Positions 16,980-25,404 of a DNA stretch of 64,000 nt are shown here, piece by piece. Every line of letters starts with the position of its first letter. Position 1 is the first letter of the stretch. The stretch comes from Gammaproteobacteria bacterium. Its GTDB lineage: Bacteria; Pseudomonadota; Gammaproteobacteria; Pseudomonadales; Halieaceae. A model generated the notes under the pieces. The model ran no database searches. It saw only the letters and a program-made list of their open reading frames with translations, and was not told where the DNA came from. Made by a program: the position numbers and the translations under genes. The stretch covers positions 58,955 to 122,954 of the forward strand of contig JAUICG010000004.1 in assembly GCA_030427485.1 (NCBI GenBank), in the 5' to 3' direction.

Positions 16980-18004
16980 TGCGTAACGTATTACTGCGTC
17001 ATTGGATTCTCCTTTTCCTCAGCATTCCACTGGGTGGAAATGCGGGAAGCATTAGCACGCCTGACATTGTTTCTCAAACCACTTCAGCAGCCCTAAGTTG
17101 TATGCGCTGGATGCCTGTGGGTATCTGCTTTTGGTTGCGTTGTTCCTACTTTGAATGCAGCGTCGAGACCTCGGTAAAAGTAGCGCACTATCAACCGGAT
17201 GCCGTCGTGAGCAGTTATAACGAACTGGGTGGCAACCCCTGGACGGAAATTCATAGCCTTTTGGGAGCGGTACAACAGTCGGCCGCGAATGGTTTATTGG
17301 GGAGTCTGTTATCCGTACCTATTGATAGCGCAGGCAATCGCACCGAAGGATCTTATGGCAATCGGGATCATCGTAATTTGATATTCCGGGAAACGGATGT
17401 AATCGGCCACCCATTAGGTTCGTTGTCTGGTGTTTTGGCGGGCACCGGCTATTTGTGCGAATCGGAAACCACTTCGTTCTATCCCTATTTTCTGTCAGGG
17501 CTGGATGCGCTGTCCTGGCGCATGGAAATCCCTGAGATGTTTTATACCGCCAGTCTGATACCCGGTCTACGGGAAATCGGCAACTGGCCATCGCAAACCT
17601 GGGGTGGTGTCTACCCGAGAACCGGCTGGACAACGCAGGCCGAAGAACCCAAGGCGGCGGCGATCAATGCCCAAAGAGCCGGGGATATCGTGACTCGAGA
17701 CAATCAGCCGCACATTTACGATCAGATCGAGCCATCCTTCAGTTCAGATCAACGGGTGTGGTCTCCAGGCCCTCTTAAAGAGAATGACCCGTCAACTGGA
17801 GAATGGCAGATGTTGCTCCCCAAAGCAGAATCGAGCTGCGCCGTATTCGGCACCAACGATCTCGCCAGTGCCAATGGTTGGGGTGGTGGTCGGGTTGATG
17901 CCGAAGGTGATTACGTGTGGAACCTCTGGAGACCCTACCAATGTTGTGAGAGGGAAGGCCAGTTCTTTTTAATCGACATTAACTGGATCGATTATCCCCC
18001 ATGA
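16979..18004 (+). CDS. ICE TraU-like protein, PFL_4710 / TIGR03756 family
   Basis: 341 residues, signal peptide (to GGNAGSI, ~24) and a Cys-rich periplasmic domain (CMRWMPVGICFWLRC, SYFECSVETS, PYQCCE) of the TraU type, required for mating-pair stabilisation and DNA transfer in F-like and ICE systems. The many cysteines imply disulphide bonds. It ends in a 4-base ATGA overlap with the TraH-like gene. Confidence 0.86.
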   Translation: MRNVLLRHWILLFLSIPLGGNAGSISTPDIVSQTTSAALSCMRWMPVGICFWLRCSYFECSVETSVKVAHYQPDAVVSSYNELGGNPWTEIHSLLGAVQQSAANGLLGSLLSVPIDSAGNRTEGSYGNRDHRNLIFRETDVIGHPLGSLSGVLAGTGYLCESETTSFYPYFLSGLDALSWRMEIPEMFYTASLIPGLREIGNWPSQTWGGVYPRTGWTTQAEEPKAAAINAQRAGDIVTRDNQPHIYDQIEPSFSSDQRVWSPGPLKENDPSTGEWQMLLPKAESSCAVFGTNDLASANGWGGGRVDAEGDYVWNLWRPYQCCEREGQFFLIDINWIDYPP

Positions 18005-19341
18005 AGACCCACAATCGATACAGGTCGTTATTCTTCGGTTGGTCACTTCTATGGACCATTAACGGTTTTTCCGCGCAAGCACCAACCGAAGATGGCTTGT
18101 GGTACTACGAAATCGGCGGAGCAGAGCCCGTTTCGGTGCCGGCTAACCCATCAGTCGTCTCAGTGACTCTGGGTGGATCCGCTCAATTAGGCTTGGGTTA
18201 TAGCTGCGGCAAGTTCGATCCGGTGGCGGCGGTCACCAACACCCTGAATGACATCGGTGCTGGTGTCGACAATATGATGAACGCGATGACGGCTGCCGCC
18301 ACCAGCGCCATTGCAGCCTTGCCAGCACTGATACTGCAACGAGCCAATCCTGGTTTGTATGACCTGTTTCAAAACGCCCTGCTCAAAGCTGAAGAGACCA
18401 TGCAGTTGGCCACGAAATCCTGTGAGCAGATGGAGGCGGAAATCGCTCAGGGAAAGAACCCCTATGCTGACCTAATCACTTTATCCAAAGGCAACGACTG
18501 GAAAGTCCAGATGGGGGTTGGTGGTAATGATGCCGTTACAGCAAAAACCACGGTGGAGTCGTCCAATGGCAATAACGGAGTGCCCTGGATTGGCGGGCAG
18601 GCCGGTGGCAGTGGGCAACCGGTGCTGGAATTCACCGGCGATATCGTCGAGGCCGGTTACAACATCAATATGAATCGGCCTATTACGGATCCGAGCCCGG
18701 TGCCGGTAGCGTCATCGACACGGTTATCCGAGGTCTGGCCATCACCGGCCGATGCGCGGGACTGGACGGTAGAAGTAGTGGGTGAAAATATTGTTACCAC
18801 CTGTGACACCTGCCGCAAGGATAGCATCCCCGGTACGGGGCTGTTACCCAAGCTCTACCAGGAGTCCGCTGCCGTCACCACGGACATCCAGAATCTGGTC
18901 AGTGGCGCAACACCGCTAACGCTTACCAACCTCGATAAGATCACCGCACCCGGTGTGGCCATTACCCGGCAAGTGATCGAAGCGATTCGCGAAATGCCGG
19001 CCTCGGAGCAAAGCCTGATTATGGGCCGCCTCGTGTCTGAAATCAGTACCGCGCGCACAGTAGAGAAGGCGCTGTTTGCCCGGAGACTATTGCTGTCAGG
19101 ACGACAGGTGCCCGAGGTCTATGCCACTGAAGTCGCTCGTGAGCATGCCGACAACTCCATCGCCGAGCTCGATAAAGAAATCGAAAACCTGCTATTTGAG
19201 ACCCGTGTGCGGAAGGAGGTGGTCTCCGATACCGTCGCCACATTACTCGAGCGAGCAGCTGCCAGGCGGCAGAGCGCTCTCACCGTGCCGGAAGTGCCCA
19301 CCCTCGATCCCAACCCTTTGCGAGGTGGGCGTGTTCAATAA
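18001..19341 (+). CDS. ICE TraH-like protein, PFL_4711 / TIGR03755 family
   Basis: 446 residues with a signal peptide (to GFSAQAP) and a periplasmic domain: an Ala-rich helical part near 75-115, a Cys-containing segment (KSCEQMEAEIAQGKNPYADL) and CDTCRKDSIPG. This combination is characteristic of TIGR03755, the TraH-position protein of MPF-G ICEs, which assists pilus extension. The C-terminal 80 residues are strongly helical and probably coiled-coil. The next gene starts 11 bases before its stop. Confidence 0.85.
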   Translation: MKTHNRYRSLFFGWSLLWTINGFSAQAPTEDGLWYYEIGGAEPVSVPANPSVVSVTLGGSAQLGLGYSCGKFDPVAAVTNTLNDIGAGVDNMMNAMTAAATSAIAALPALILQRANPGLYDLFQNALLKAEETMQLATKSCEQMEAEIAQGKNPYADLITLSKGNDWKVQMGVGGNDAVTAKTTVESSNGNNGVPWIGGQAGGSGQPVLEFTGDIVEAGYNINMNRPITDPSPVPVASSTRLSEVWPSPADARDWTVEVVGENIVTTCDTCRKDSIPGTGLLPKLYQESAAVTTDIQNLVSGATPLTLTNLDKITAPGVAITRQVIEAIREMPASEQSLIMGRLVSEISTARTVEKALFARRLLLSGRQVPEVYATEVAREHADNSIAELDKEIENLLFETRVRKEVVSDTVATLLERAAARRQSALTVPEVPTLDPNPLRGGRVQ

Positions 19342-19705
19342 ACTTCCGACAAGGCGAAAGGGCGTCCTGTTATTGACCATGTTGGCAGCCCTGTTGACGG
19401 GGCTGGTCGGCTATCTACTCATGCACCAGCTACAGACTGAATCCGTGCAATCCGTCCAGCACAGTATCAATGCCTGGCGGATGGCGCTGATGCTTATGCG
19501 TTGGACACTAATTGCCTTTGTTGCACTTGGTTGGAATCATCTGATCACGAGGTTGGCGAGTGCAGGCAGTATCAGTCACAGCAAGGTCACGTCTCTAGCG
19601 GCGTTGCGCTGGCGAGCCGTCACCTGGCTAGTGCTATTGGAGCTGGTATTAGGGCAGGGCGCACTGGTTAAAGCCCTGAGCCTGATGGCCGGAACACTAC
19701 CATGA
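19331..19705 (+). CDS. ICE small membrane protein between TraH- and TraG-like genes
   Basis: 124 residues with three hydrophobic helices (about 12-30, 48-70 and 92-112). I chose the GTG at 19331, which overlaps the TraH-like stop; the open frame from 19076 lies inside that gene. A small membrane protein at this position is usual in PFGI-1-type elements, but I do not recognise a named family. It overlaps the TraG-like gene by 4 bases, so it is co-translated with it. Confidence 0.75.
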   Translation: MFNKLPTRRKGVLLLTMLAALLTGLVGYLLMHQLQTESVQSVQHSINAWRMALMLMRWTLIAFVALGWNHLITRLASAGSISHSKVTSLAALRWRAVTWLVLLELVLGQGALVKALSLMAGTLP

Positions 19706-21267
19706 GTGTCGATAGCTACCTGGAGCTCTTTACCTCGCTTTTTGGCTGGACCTTTTTCGGTATTCTGTGGGATGTCCTGGTCAGTACCGGTATCGTCTAT
19801 TTGCCGTTTCTGGGCATCCTGATCGACAACTGGCGCGAGCCTGCTCAGGGCGGTGAAGTGGGTCACGCCAGTGGCCTCTCACTGCGGCGCATGGAGATCG
19901 AGCTGTTTATCGCGTTGCTGGTAGTTGTGCTGGCGGGGCAACCCGCTGCGCTGACACCGCTCAACGCCGGCACCTTGTCTTATTCGCCACCGCCCACCCT
20001 GTTGGACCCCACGCCAGCCACAGCAACCGTAGCTGCCCCTCAGAGCACGTATGGCACAACGGGCTTCATTGGTACCGCGGCAACCGTCAATATTCCCGTC
20101 TGGTGGTACGGGGTGATTGCACTCAGCTCGGGTTTAAACCACGCCATTGTCGAAGGCCTACCAACGGTGGCGGATATGCGGACCTTCGAGCAGCAGGCAC
20201 GCCTGGCCACCATTGCCGATCCGCGCCTCAAGCAGGAAGTAAGCGATTTCTTCAGCCAGTGTTATATTCCGGCTCGCTCCAAATACCAGGCGGAACGACC
20301 CGACACAGCGGCGATCAATGGCAGTCTCGCAATGTATGGAGCCGATGACCCGGACTGGGTGGGGTCACACGTCTATCGGGATACCGCGGGTTACTACGAT
20401 ACCCTGCGTCCTGCCAGTCAGGTCACGGGTTGGGCGTACAACGCGGCCAGAGATACGGAATATGACGCCGCCACACCACCGGCCTGGGGCAAGCCTTACT
20501 GCAAACAATGGTGGGAGGACGCCGCCATTGGTTTGCGGCAGAAGCTGATCAATGAGGCAGATGCCACATCCGCCGGGTTTTCCGGACTGGTCGTCGCCAT
20601 TGCGCCGGCGCTAGCCAGCGAACAGCAAAACGACGCTGTCGCCAAAACCGTCCTGACCAATGCGCCACCTTCCTGGTCAAATAATGAGTTGATTGCCAAT
20701 AACGCTTCTGGTTCTGGCCTTGTCAACGCGGCTGGTTCCATCGTCAAAGGCGGGCTTGCTGCCGGTGGCATGATTACGGCCTCAGCCCTGTTTTCCGTGA
20801 CTATGACGGCGGTGCTTCAGTCTTTGCCCATGGTGCAGGCCATCATGCTGTTGGGCATCTACTCATTACTGCCGCTGGTGGTCGTGTTGTCCCGATATTC
20901 CATCGTCATGATGGTTGTAGGTGGCATGGCCATCTTCACCATCAAATTCTGGAGCGTGCTTTGGTATTTGGCCATGTGGGTGGATCAGAACCTGATTTTG
21001 TCCATGTACCCGGACGTAAACACCTTTCTACAGATCTTCGCCAACCCCGGCGAGCATGATGTAAAGCGCATGCTGTTGAACATGATTACCACCAGCCTCT
21101 ATCTGGGGCTGCCATTGCTGTGGAGTGGGATGATGGCGTGGGCGGGGGTGAAGGTTGGTAGATCGATTGAATCGGCAGCGAATCCGATCAAGGCTCCCGC
21201 GCAGGACGCGGGAAATCAGGGAGGAAGTATAGGCAAGATGGTGCTGACCAAAGGTAAGAAACGTTAG
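19702..21267 (+). CDS. TraG N-terminal-domain mating-pair stabilisation protein
   Basis: 521 residues; matches the TraG-N domain, an inner-membrane protein involved in mating-pair stabilisation and pilus assembly. Visible: three N-terminal helices (about 10-75), a periplasmic region with two Cys (FFSQCYIPARSKY, KPYCKQWWEDAA), and three C-terminal helices (about 360-500) ending in a basic tail. It is the last transfer gene; transcription from the plus strand meets a minus-strand gene whose end overlaps it by 4 bases. Confidence 0.85.
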   Translation: MSVDSYLELFTSLFGWTFFGILWDVLVSTGIVYLPFLGILIDNWREPAQGGEVGHASGLSLRRMEIELFIALLVVVLAGQPAALTPLNAGTLSYSPPPTLLDPTPATATVAAPQSTYGTTGFIGTAATVNIPVWWYGVIALSSGLNHAIVEGLPTVADMRTFEQQARLATIADPRLKQEVSDFFSQCYIPARSKYQAERPDTAAINGSLAMYGADDPDWVGSHVYRDTAGYYDTLRPASQVTGWAYNAARDTEYDAATPPAWGKPYCKQWWEDAAIGLRQKLINEADATSAGFSGLVVAIAPALASEQQNDAVAKTVLTNAPPSWSNNELIANNASGSGLVNAAGSIVKGGLAAGGMITASALFSVTMTAVLQSLPMVQAIMLLGIYSLLPLVVVLSRYSIVMMVVGGMAIFTIKFWSVLWYLAMWVDQNLILSMYPDVNTFLQIFANPGEHDVKRMLLNMITTSLYLGLPLLWSGMMAWAGVKVGRSIESAANPIKAPAQDAGNQGGSIGKMVLTKGKKR

Positions 21268-21494
21268 TCCTTTTCGTACCAGCCAGCAGCATCGGTGCCG
21301 TCGTCGAGTTTACCTGTTCTGTAATTCAGAGCTCCGCCTCTAACGGCACTTGAGACTGCATCATCGGACTCCGTGTCAGCGCTTTCAGCTAATATGTCGA
21401 GCATACTGCCCAGTAATTCGCGGATAACGGCAAACGTAGCTAAGAGGGCTAGTAATATCCTTTGAATAAGATATCTATCTTTTACCGCAGTCAT
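21264..21494 (-). CDS. Small hypothetical protein at the end of the transfer region (DUF3742-like position)
   Basis: 76 residues: one hydrophobic helix (IQRILLALLATFAVI) and an acidic, Gly-rich tail (GGALNYRTGKLDDGTDAAGW). In related ICEs a short minus-strand DUF3742 protein converges on TraG-N at exactly this place, and the tail is loosely similar, but the match is too weak to name it. The plus-strand bases 21495-21775 between this gene and the CDF gene hold no other recognisable gene. Confidence 0.5.
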   Translation of the reverse strand: MTAVKDRYLIQRILLALLATFAVIRELLGSMLDILAESADTESDDAVSSAVRGGALNYRTGKLDDGTDAAGWYEKD

Positions 21495-21775
21495 GACTCC
21501 CCCTCAATTTCTGACAAGTTAACTCCCAAGACATTATATATCCTAATGACATCTCGTTGTAGTAACTTGTCGAATCATCCCCTGTTGCAAGTCGGTTTCC
21601 GATGGTTTTCATAAGACTGAGTTACGGTCGCCCATTCGGTATTTGAGCAGGGTTACTACCTAAAAGGAGTTGATGAATGTTCTTCATGCATATTTTCCTC
21701 AAAAATTAGAAGTTTGTTTGAGATACCGCAGCGTGTGCATCCTGGATATGACTCTCTCTTCTGCGTTTCACACGT

Positions 21776-22669
21776 TTAAGATTTGAGTTGTAGGATGCGG
21801 CGAGCGCCATTTAGGACAATCACGCCGATCACAAGACCAATAAGCAGATCCGGATATCTTGAGCCCGTCAGCGCCACGAGAAATCCCGCCAGAATTACAC
21901 CAAGGTTGGCTATGACATCATTGGCGGAGAAGATCCAACTGGCTTTCATATGTGCGCCGCTATCCCTGCTTTTCGCAATCAACACCAAACACGCAATATT
22001 GGCAATCAGAGCGATTGCTCCAAAGTACATCATCAGCTCCGATACCGGCTCGCTGCCGAAGATAGATCGCCGTAATACCTCACTTAACGCACCCACTGCT
22101 AATATGACCTGCAACCAGCCGGCCATATGTGCCGCTCGTACCTTCATTTGCACACTATGACCCACGGCGTAGAGGGCGACGCCGTACACGGCTGCGTCGG
22201 CAAACATGTCTAGAGAGTCAGCAATTAGTCCTGTAGATTGCGCCAATCCGCCAACCACTATCTCAATACAGAACATGATGGCATTGATGGCTAAAAGCCA
22301 TTTGAGGACACGGGCTTCATTTTCATCTGTGGCGAGCGCAGAAGCCTGAGCTTGGGCCAGGTCTGTATCCTTGATGCTTTGTGTGCTCTCCAGTATTGCG
22401 CCCAGTCTAAGTGATGCTAGCCGGGCCTCGATTTCTCCGATATTTTTTCCGTGGAACACCCGTAATTTACGGTTGGGAGTATCAAATTTCAGGACAACCT
22501 TCGGGCGGAGGTCGTCAAGCGCCATACGGATCATGTGTTCTTCAGAGGGGCAGTCCATTTTGGGAATAGTGAATTCACTGACGCTTCCAATGTCAGTCGA
22601 CAAAAATTCATTCGGTTGGCTTGCCTCTGGAACATCGTCACCACATGTTCCGCTGCATTGTTCCTTCAT
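21776..22669 (-). CDS. Cation diffusion facilitator with N-terminal HMA-like motif
   Basis: 297 residues. The N-terminal ~95 residues carry a heavy-metal-associated-like motif, IPKMDCPSEEHMIR, then five to six transmembrane helices with CDF metal-site residues (SLDMFADAAVYG and SANDVIANLG; the first motif has D-x3-D instead of H-x3-D). It would export Zn/Cd/Pb-type ions from the cytoplasm in exchange for protons. I chose the ATG at 22669 (MKEQCSGTCG) rather than 22762, because the longer frame crosses the promoter. It is transcribed divergently from the MerR gene behind a MerR-type promoter. Confidence 0.85.
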   Translation of the reverse strand: MKEQCSGTCGDDVPEASQPNEFLSTDIGSVSEFTIPKMDCPSEEHMIRMALDDLRPKVVLKFDTPNRKLRVFHGKNIGEIEARLASLRLGAILESTQSIKDTDLAQAQASALATDENEARVLKWLLAINAIMFCIEIVVGGLAQSTGLIADSLDMFADAAVYGVALYAVGHSVQMKVRAAHMAGWLQVILAVGALSEVLRRSIFGSEPVSELMMYFGAIALIANIACLVLIAKSRDSGAHMKASWIFSANDVIANLGVILAGFLVALTGSRYPDLLIGLVIGVIVLNGARRILQLKS

Positions 22670-22700
22670 TAAAAATGGCCTTGTGATATGAGTGTTGCAT

Positions 22701-22731
22701 ACTATAAAATCTATAGTAACTATAGAGTCAA
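22701..22731 (-). promoter_or_regulatory. PbrR/CadR-type promoter of the CDF gene
   Basis: Read on the minus strand: -35 TTGACT (22731-22726), a 19-base spacer and -10 TATAGT (22706-22701). The spacer holds the dyad CTATAG-TTA-CTATAG (22725-22711). A 19-base spacer with the dyad between the elements is the hallmark of MerR-activated promoters, where the regulator twists the DNA; the half-site resembles the lead-responsive pbrA promoter. The MerR gene at 22749 is the obvious regulator. Confidence 0.85.
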
Positions 22732-22748
22732 GAAGTGGGTAAAGCACA

Positions 22749-23156
22749 ATGAAGATTGGCAAACTAGCGGAATTGACTGGTTGTTCCGTACAAACGATTC
22801 GCTACTATGAGAAGGAACGCTTGCTTGCTTCGTACGACCGGAGTGAAGGCAACTTTCGTCTCTATGATCAATCTGCTGTGGAGCAGCTCCTGTTTGTCAA
22901 GCACTGCCGGTGCCTTGATCTGACGCTGGCGGAGATTCGCCAACTCGTTGAATTGAAACGTTCGCCAAGCATTCAATGTGACGATATCAATCGGATGGTT
23001 GAGCGCCATATCCATCAGGTTGAGCAACGAATGCAGGAGCTAAAAAATTTGCGGCAGCAACTCAAATCCCTTCACGATAGTTGCTCCAGTAATCGTACGA
23101 TTGAGCAGTGTGGTATTTTGCAGAATTTGTCAGTCACTCGGCCTGGTGTTCCCTAA
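22749..23156 (+). CDS. cadR: MerR-family Cd/Pb-responsive regulator (CadR/PbrR type)
   Basis: 135 residues: MerR winged HTH (KIGKLAELTGCSVQTIRYYEKE) and a dimerisation helix. The metal-site cysteines Cys77, Cys112 and Cys121 match the CadR/PbrR pattern (Cys77, ~112, ~120), which separates Cd/Pb sensors from CueR or ZntR. It would repress without metal and activate with Cd or Pb, acting at the divergent CDF promoter and probably at the nearly identical site before the FTR1 permease gene. The C-terminal tail after Cys121 is short and lacks a His-rich extension. Confidence 0.88.
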   Translation: MKIGKLAELTGCSVQTIRYYEKERLLASYDRSEGNFRLYDQSAVEQLLFVKHCRCLDLTLAEIRQLVELKRSPSIQCDDINRMVERHIHQVEQRMQELKNLRQQLKSLHDSCSSNRTIEQCGILQNLSVTRPGVP

Positions 23157-23183
23157 GTTTCACTTTCACTTGTCGAGTCGCAG

Positions 23184-25145
23184 TCATGCTTCTTCGGTGA
23201 CAATTTGCTTCGTTCTGGAACGAAAAATACTCACTGTGAAAAAGAGAAGTATCGCCAACTGCGCCAGTATTCCTTGCCAAGTGGATTTAACGCCAATCCA
23301 GTCGAACTCAAAGCTTATCGGTAAGGGAGATATACTGATGACAGCAGCTTCCTGTAACGCCGCCACGGCTTTGCCCATCAGTACGAAAGAAAGTGCCAGT
23401 AATAGGTAGGTAGTGGCCGCGAAGAACTTCTCAATCGGAAGCTTGATGGAATATCGCATCAGTATCCATGCCAATACGGCCAATATAACGGCACCCAGGA
23501 CGAACCCTCCCGCGACAGTCCAATATTGGGTGTTGGCTGCCTGCGTCAGCAAGGACTGATAAAATAGCACAGTCTCAAATACTTCTCGGTAAACGGCTAC
23601 GAATGCCAGTCCTGCCAACCCCCAAAGCGTGCCGGTTTGGAGGCGTGTTTCGATGTGTTGCTTAATGTAGGTCTGCCACTGCGCTGCATACGTTTTGCTG
23701 TGCATCCAGATGCCGACGTAGAAAAGCACAAGCGCAGCCAGCAGTGCCGCAACACCCTCCATCATTTCGCGACTGGCACCACTGATGCTGATAAGCGACT
23801 GGGCAGCCGCCCAGGTCGCTCCACCTGCAATCAAAGCGGCTGTCCATCCCAGGTGGACGTACTTCAACGCGTCCTGCCGTTGGGTTCGCAACAAGACAGT
23901 CACCAGGGCAATCACAACCAGCAAGGCCTCCAATCCCTCTCGTAGCAAAATTACCAAACTGGCTGTGAACAGCGTTCCGTTGGATAGGCTGGATTCACTC
24001 ATGATTTGTTCGGCCTCCTCGAGTTGCTGTAAGGTTGCGTCCATAAGACTGCGTAACTCATTTTCATTGCCAGGACGACCGAGCACTTGGCGGAGCTCCA
24101 TCAGTGAAACCTCGATATGTTTGCGCAGCACTTTGTCTCGAGTATCCAAAGAACTTTCGACCAGTTCAAATCCGTCCAGGTAGGCACTCACTGAGAGATC
24201 ACTCGCTTCGTTGTACTCGCCGCGTTGATGAGCGTCAAAAGCGGAAAGCAACAGTTTTCGGGTCAGTGAAAGCGGCTGGACTCGTTCAGCAAATAATCGT
24301 GCCGGAGCGGCACGTAGCCACTCGACATCGCTGTTTATAATCCCCGGCAATTCATCGCGCAGTTGCGAAGGACTGTGATTCACCATCTGCTGCACAGATA
24401 TCTTTGGTTCATGTGTGCTCCGCGCATCCAAGGCTGACTCAAAGGCAAGGCTGCCTGCATAGAATGCCAAAGACCATCGCTCCAGCTCTGTTAGCTGATT
24501 GAAGGCAGGCATCGCTGTAGAATCAATACCGTTGGAAATAGCGTCAAACAACCCCAGTATTGATCGGTTCTCAGCGCGTTCTCTGTCGGCAAAATTGGTC
24601 GGTGTTGGGTCCAGTTGTGCAGCTAGAGGGCCATCGCCCTGGCCACTTACTCCATGGCAATTTGCGCAGTTAGTCTGGAATATCTGTTCGGTTGTCTCCA
24701 TCGGCAATAAACGCTCCGGGAGTGGCGAGTTCGGCATTAGCGCGAGTAAAGATCGACGTAGGCCGATACTTACCTGCCGCACGATGGTACGGTCCTGCTT
24801 GTCTTGAATAGCTTTTTTCAGTGCCTCAGCCTGTTTTTCGAGGGGTTGAAGTTCGTTGAATCTGTCTGCAAGAACTCCGGTTTTTTCAACTATGAGGCTT
24901 GAAAACTCAACCATCTCCCGATACTCGTCGGGGTTTATCACCTGTCCGCCGTCCACCGCTGAAACGTAATCAATGCTGACATACTCCGCCAACTGGGCGA
25001 TTTGTCGGAGTTGTGGCTGATCCTCCTCCATTAGGGCAAATGCACCTGTGCTGAAGAGGGCGGTTAGGCTCAGCAGCAGCGCGAATAGGCGCTGTTTGTC
25101 AGTGAGACTCTGGTAACTGGCTAAAAGAATCCGTTGCACGAACAT
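23184..25145 (-). CDS. pbrT: PbrT-like FTR1-family iron/lead permease with cytochrome c domain
   Basis: 653 residues. A signal-anchor (FALLLSLTALFSTGAFAL, ~21-38) precedes a periplasmic part with a cytochrome c haem site CANCH (Cys160, Cys163, His164) and a helical linker. The C-terminal ~270 residues form the FTR1 permease with REGLE (402-406) and a second REVFE motif near 518, the acidic motifs that bind the cation. In Cupriavidus metallidurans the same architecture, PbrT, takes up Pb(II); others import iron. The operator (25188-25218) matches the one in front of the CDF gene, which favours a Pb/Cd-linked role. It ends 28 bases from the MerR gene, convergently. Confidence 0.82.
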   Translation of the reverse strand: MFVQRILLASYQSLTDKQRLFALLLSLTALFSTGAFALMEEDQPQLRQIAQLAEYVSIDYVSAVDGGQVINPDEYREMVEFSSLIVEKTGVLADRFNELQPLEKQAEALKKAIQDKQDRTIVRQVSIGLRRSLLALMPNSPLPERLLPMETTEQIFQTNCANCHGVSGQGDGPLAAQLDPTPTNFADRERAENRSILGLFDAISNGIDSTAMPAFNQLTELERWSLAFYAGSLAFESALDARSTHEPKISVQQMVNHSPSQLRDELPGIINSDVEWLRAAPARLFAERVQPLSLTRKLLLSAFDAHQRGEYNEASDLSVSAYLDGFELVESSLDTRDKVLRKHIEVSLMELRQVLGRPGNENELRSLMDATLQQLEEAEQIMSESSLSNGTLFTASLVILLREGLEALLVVIALVTVLLRTQRQDALKYVHLGWTAALIAGGATWAAAQSLISISGASREMMEGVAALLAALVLFYVGIWMHSKTYAAQWQTYIKQHIETRLQTGTLWGLAGLAFVAVYREVFETVLFYQSLLTQAANTQYWTVAGGFVLGAVILAVLAWILMRYSIKLPIEKFFAATTYLLLALSFVLMGKAVAALQEAAVISISPLPISFEFDWIGVKSTWQGILAQLAILLFFTVSIFRSRTKQIVTEEA

Positions 25146-25187
25146 AGTAAAAATCTCGAATACGTATTGGTAGTGATATTCATTCTC

Positions 25188-25218
25188 AATGTAAAGCCTA
25201 TAGCCACTATAGAGTCAA
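25188..25218 (-). promoter_or_regulatory. PbrR/CadR-type promoter of the FTR1/PbrT gene
   Basis: On the minus strand: -35 TTGACT (25218-25213), 19-base spacer with dyad CTATAG-TGG-CTATAG (25212-25198), -10 TACATT (25193-25188). The half-sites are identical to those before the CDF gene, only the three central bases differ, so both genes are probably controlled by the same MerR protein. Confidence 0.82.
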
Positions 25219-25297
25219 GGCTATGCCCTTACTCCACGCGCCATGAATTACCCCGCCTTTTTGGGCCCATATTAAATATTTCATTAGGTGTTGTAAA

Positions 25298-25312
25298 TGA
25301 TAATGATTATCA
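25298..25312. promoter_or_regulatory. Fur box upstream of the TonB receptor
   Basis: TGATAATGATTATCA is a perfect 7-1-7 inverted repeat (TGATAAT-G-ATTATCA), the minimal Fur recognition unit, and it is flanked by further ATTA/TAAT half-sites (AA before, TTACGATA after). It lies about 95 bases before the receptor ATG, so iron should repress the receptor. It is also within 100 bases of the FTR1 promoter on the other strand. Confidence 0.82.
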
Positions 25313-25404
25313 TTACGATAAGCCCCCTCGTCGGCCCGTAAGCGTACCGGCACCGATCGACAACACTGGCCAAAGGCCAAAAATTGCTGCGGAGCGGAAA
25401 ATTT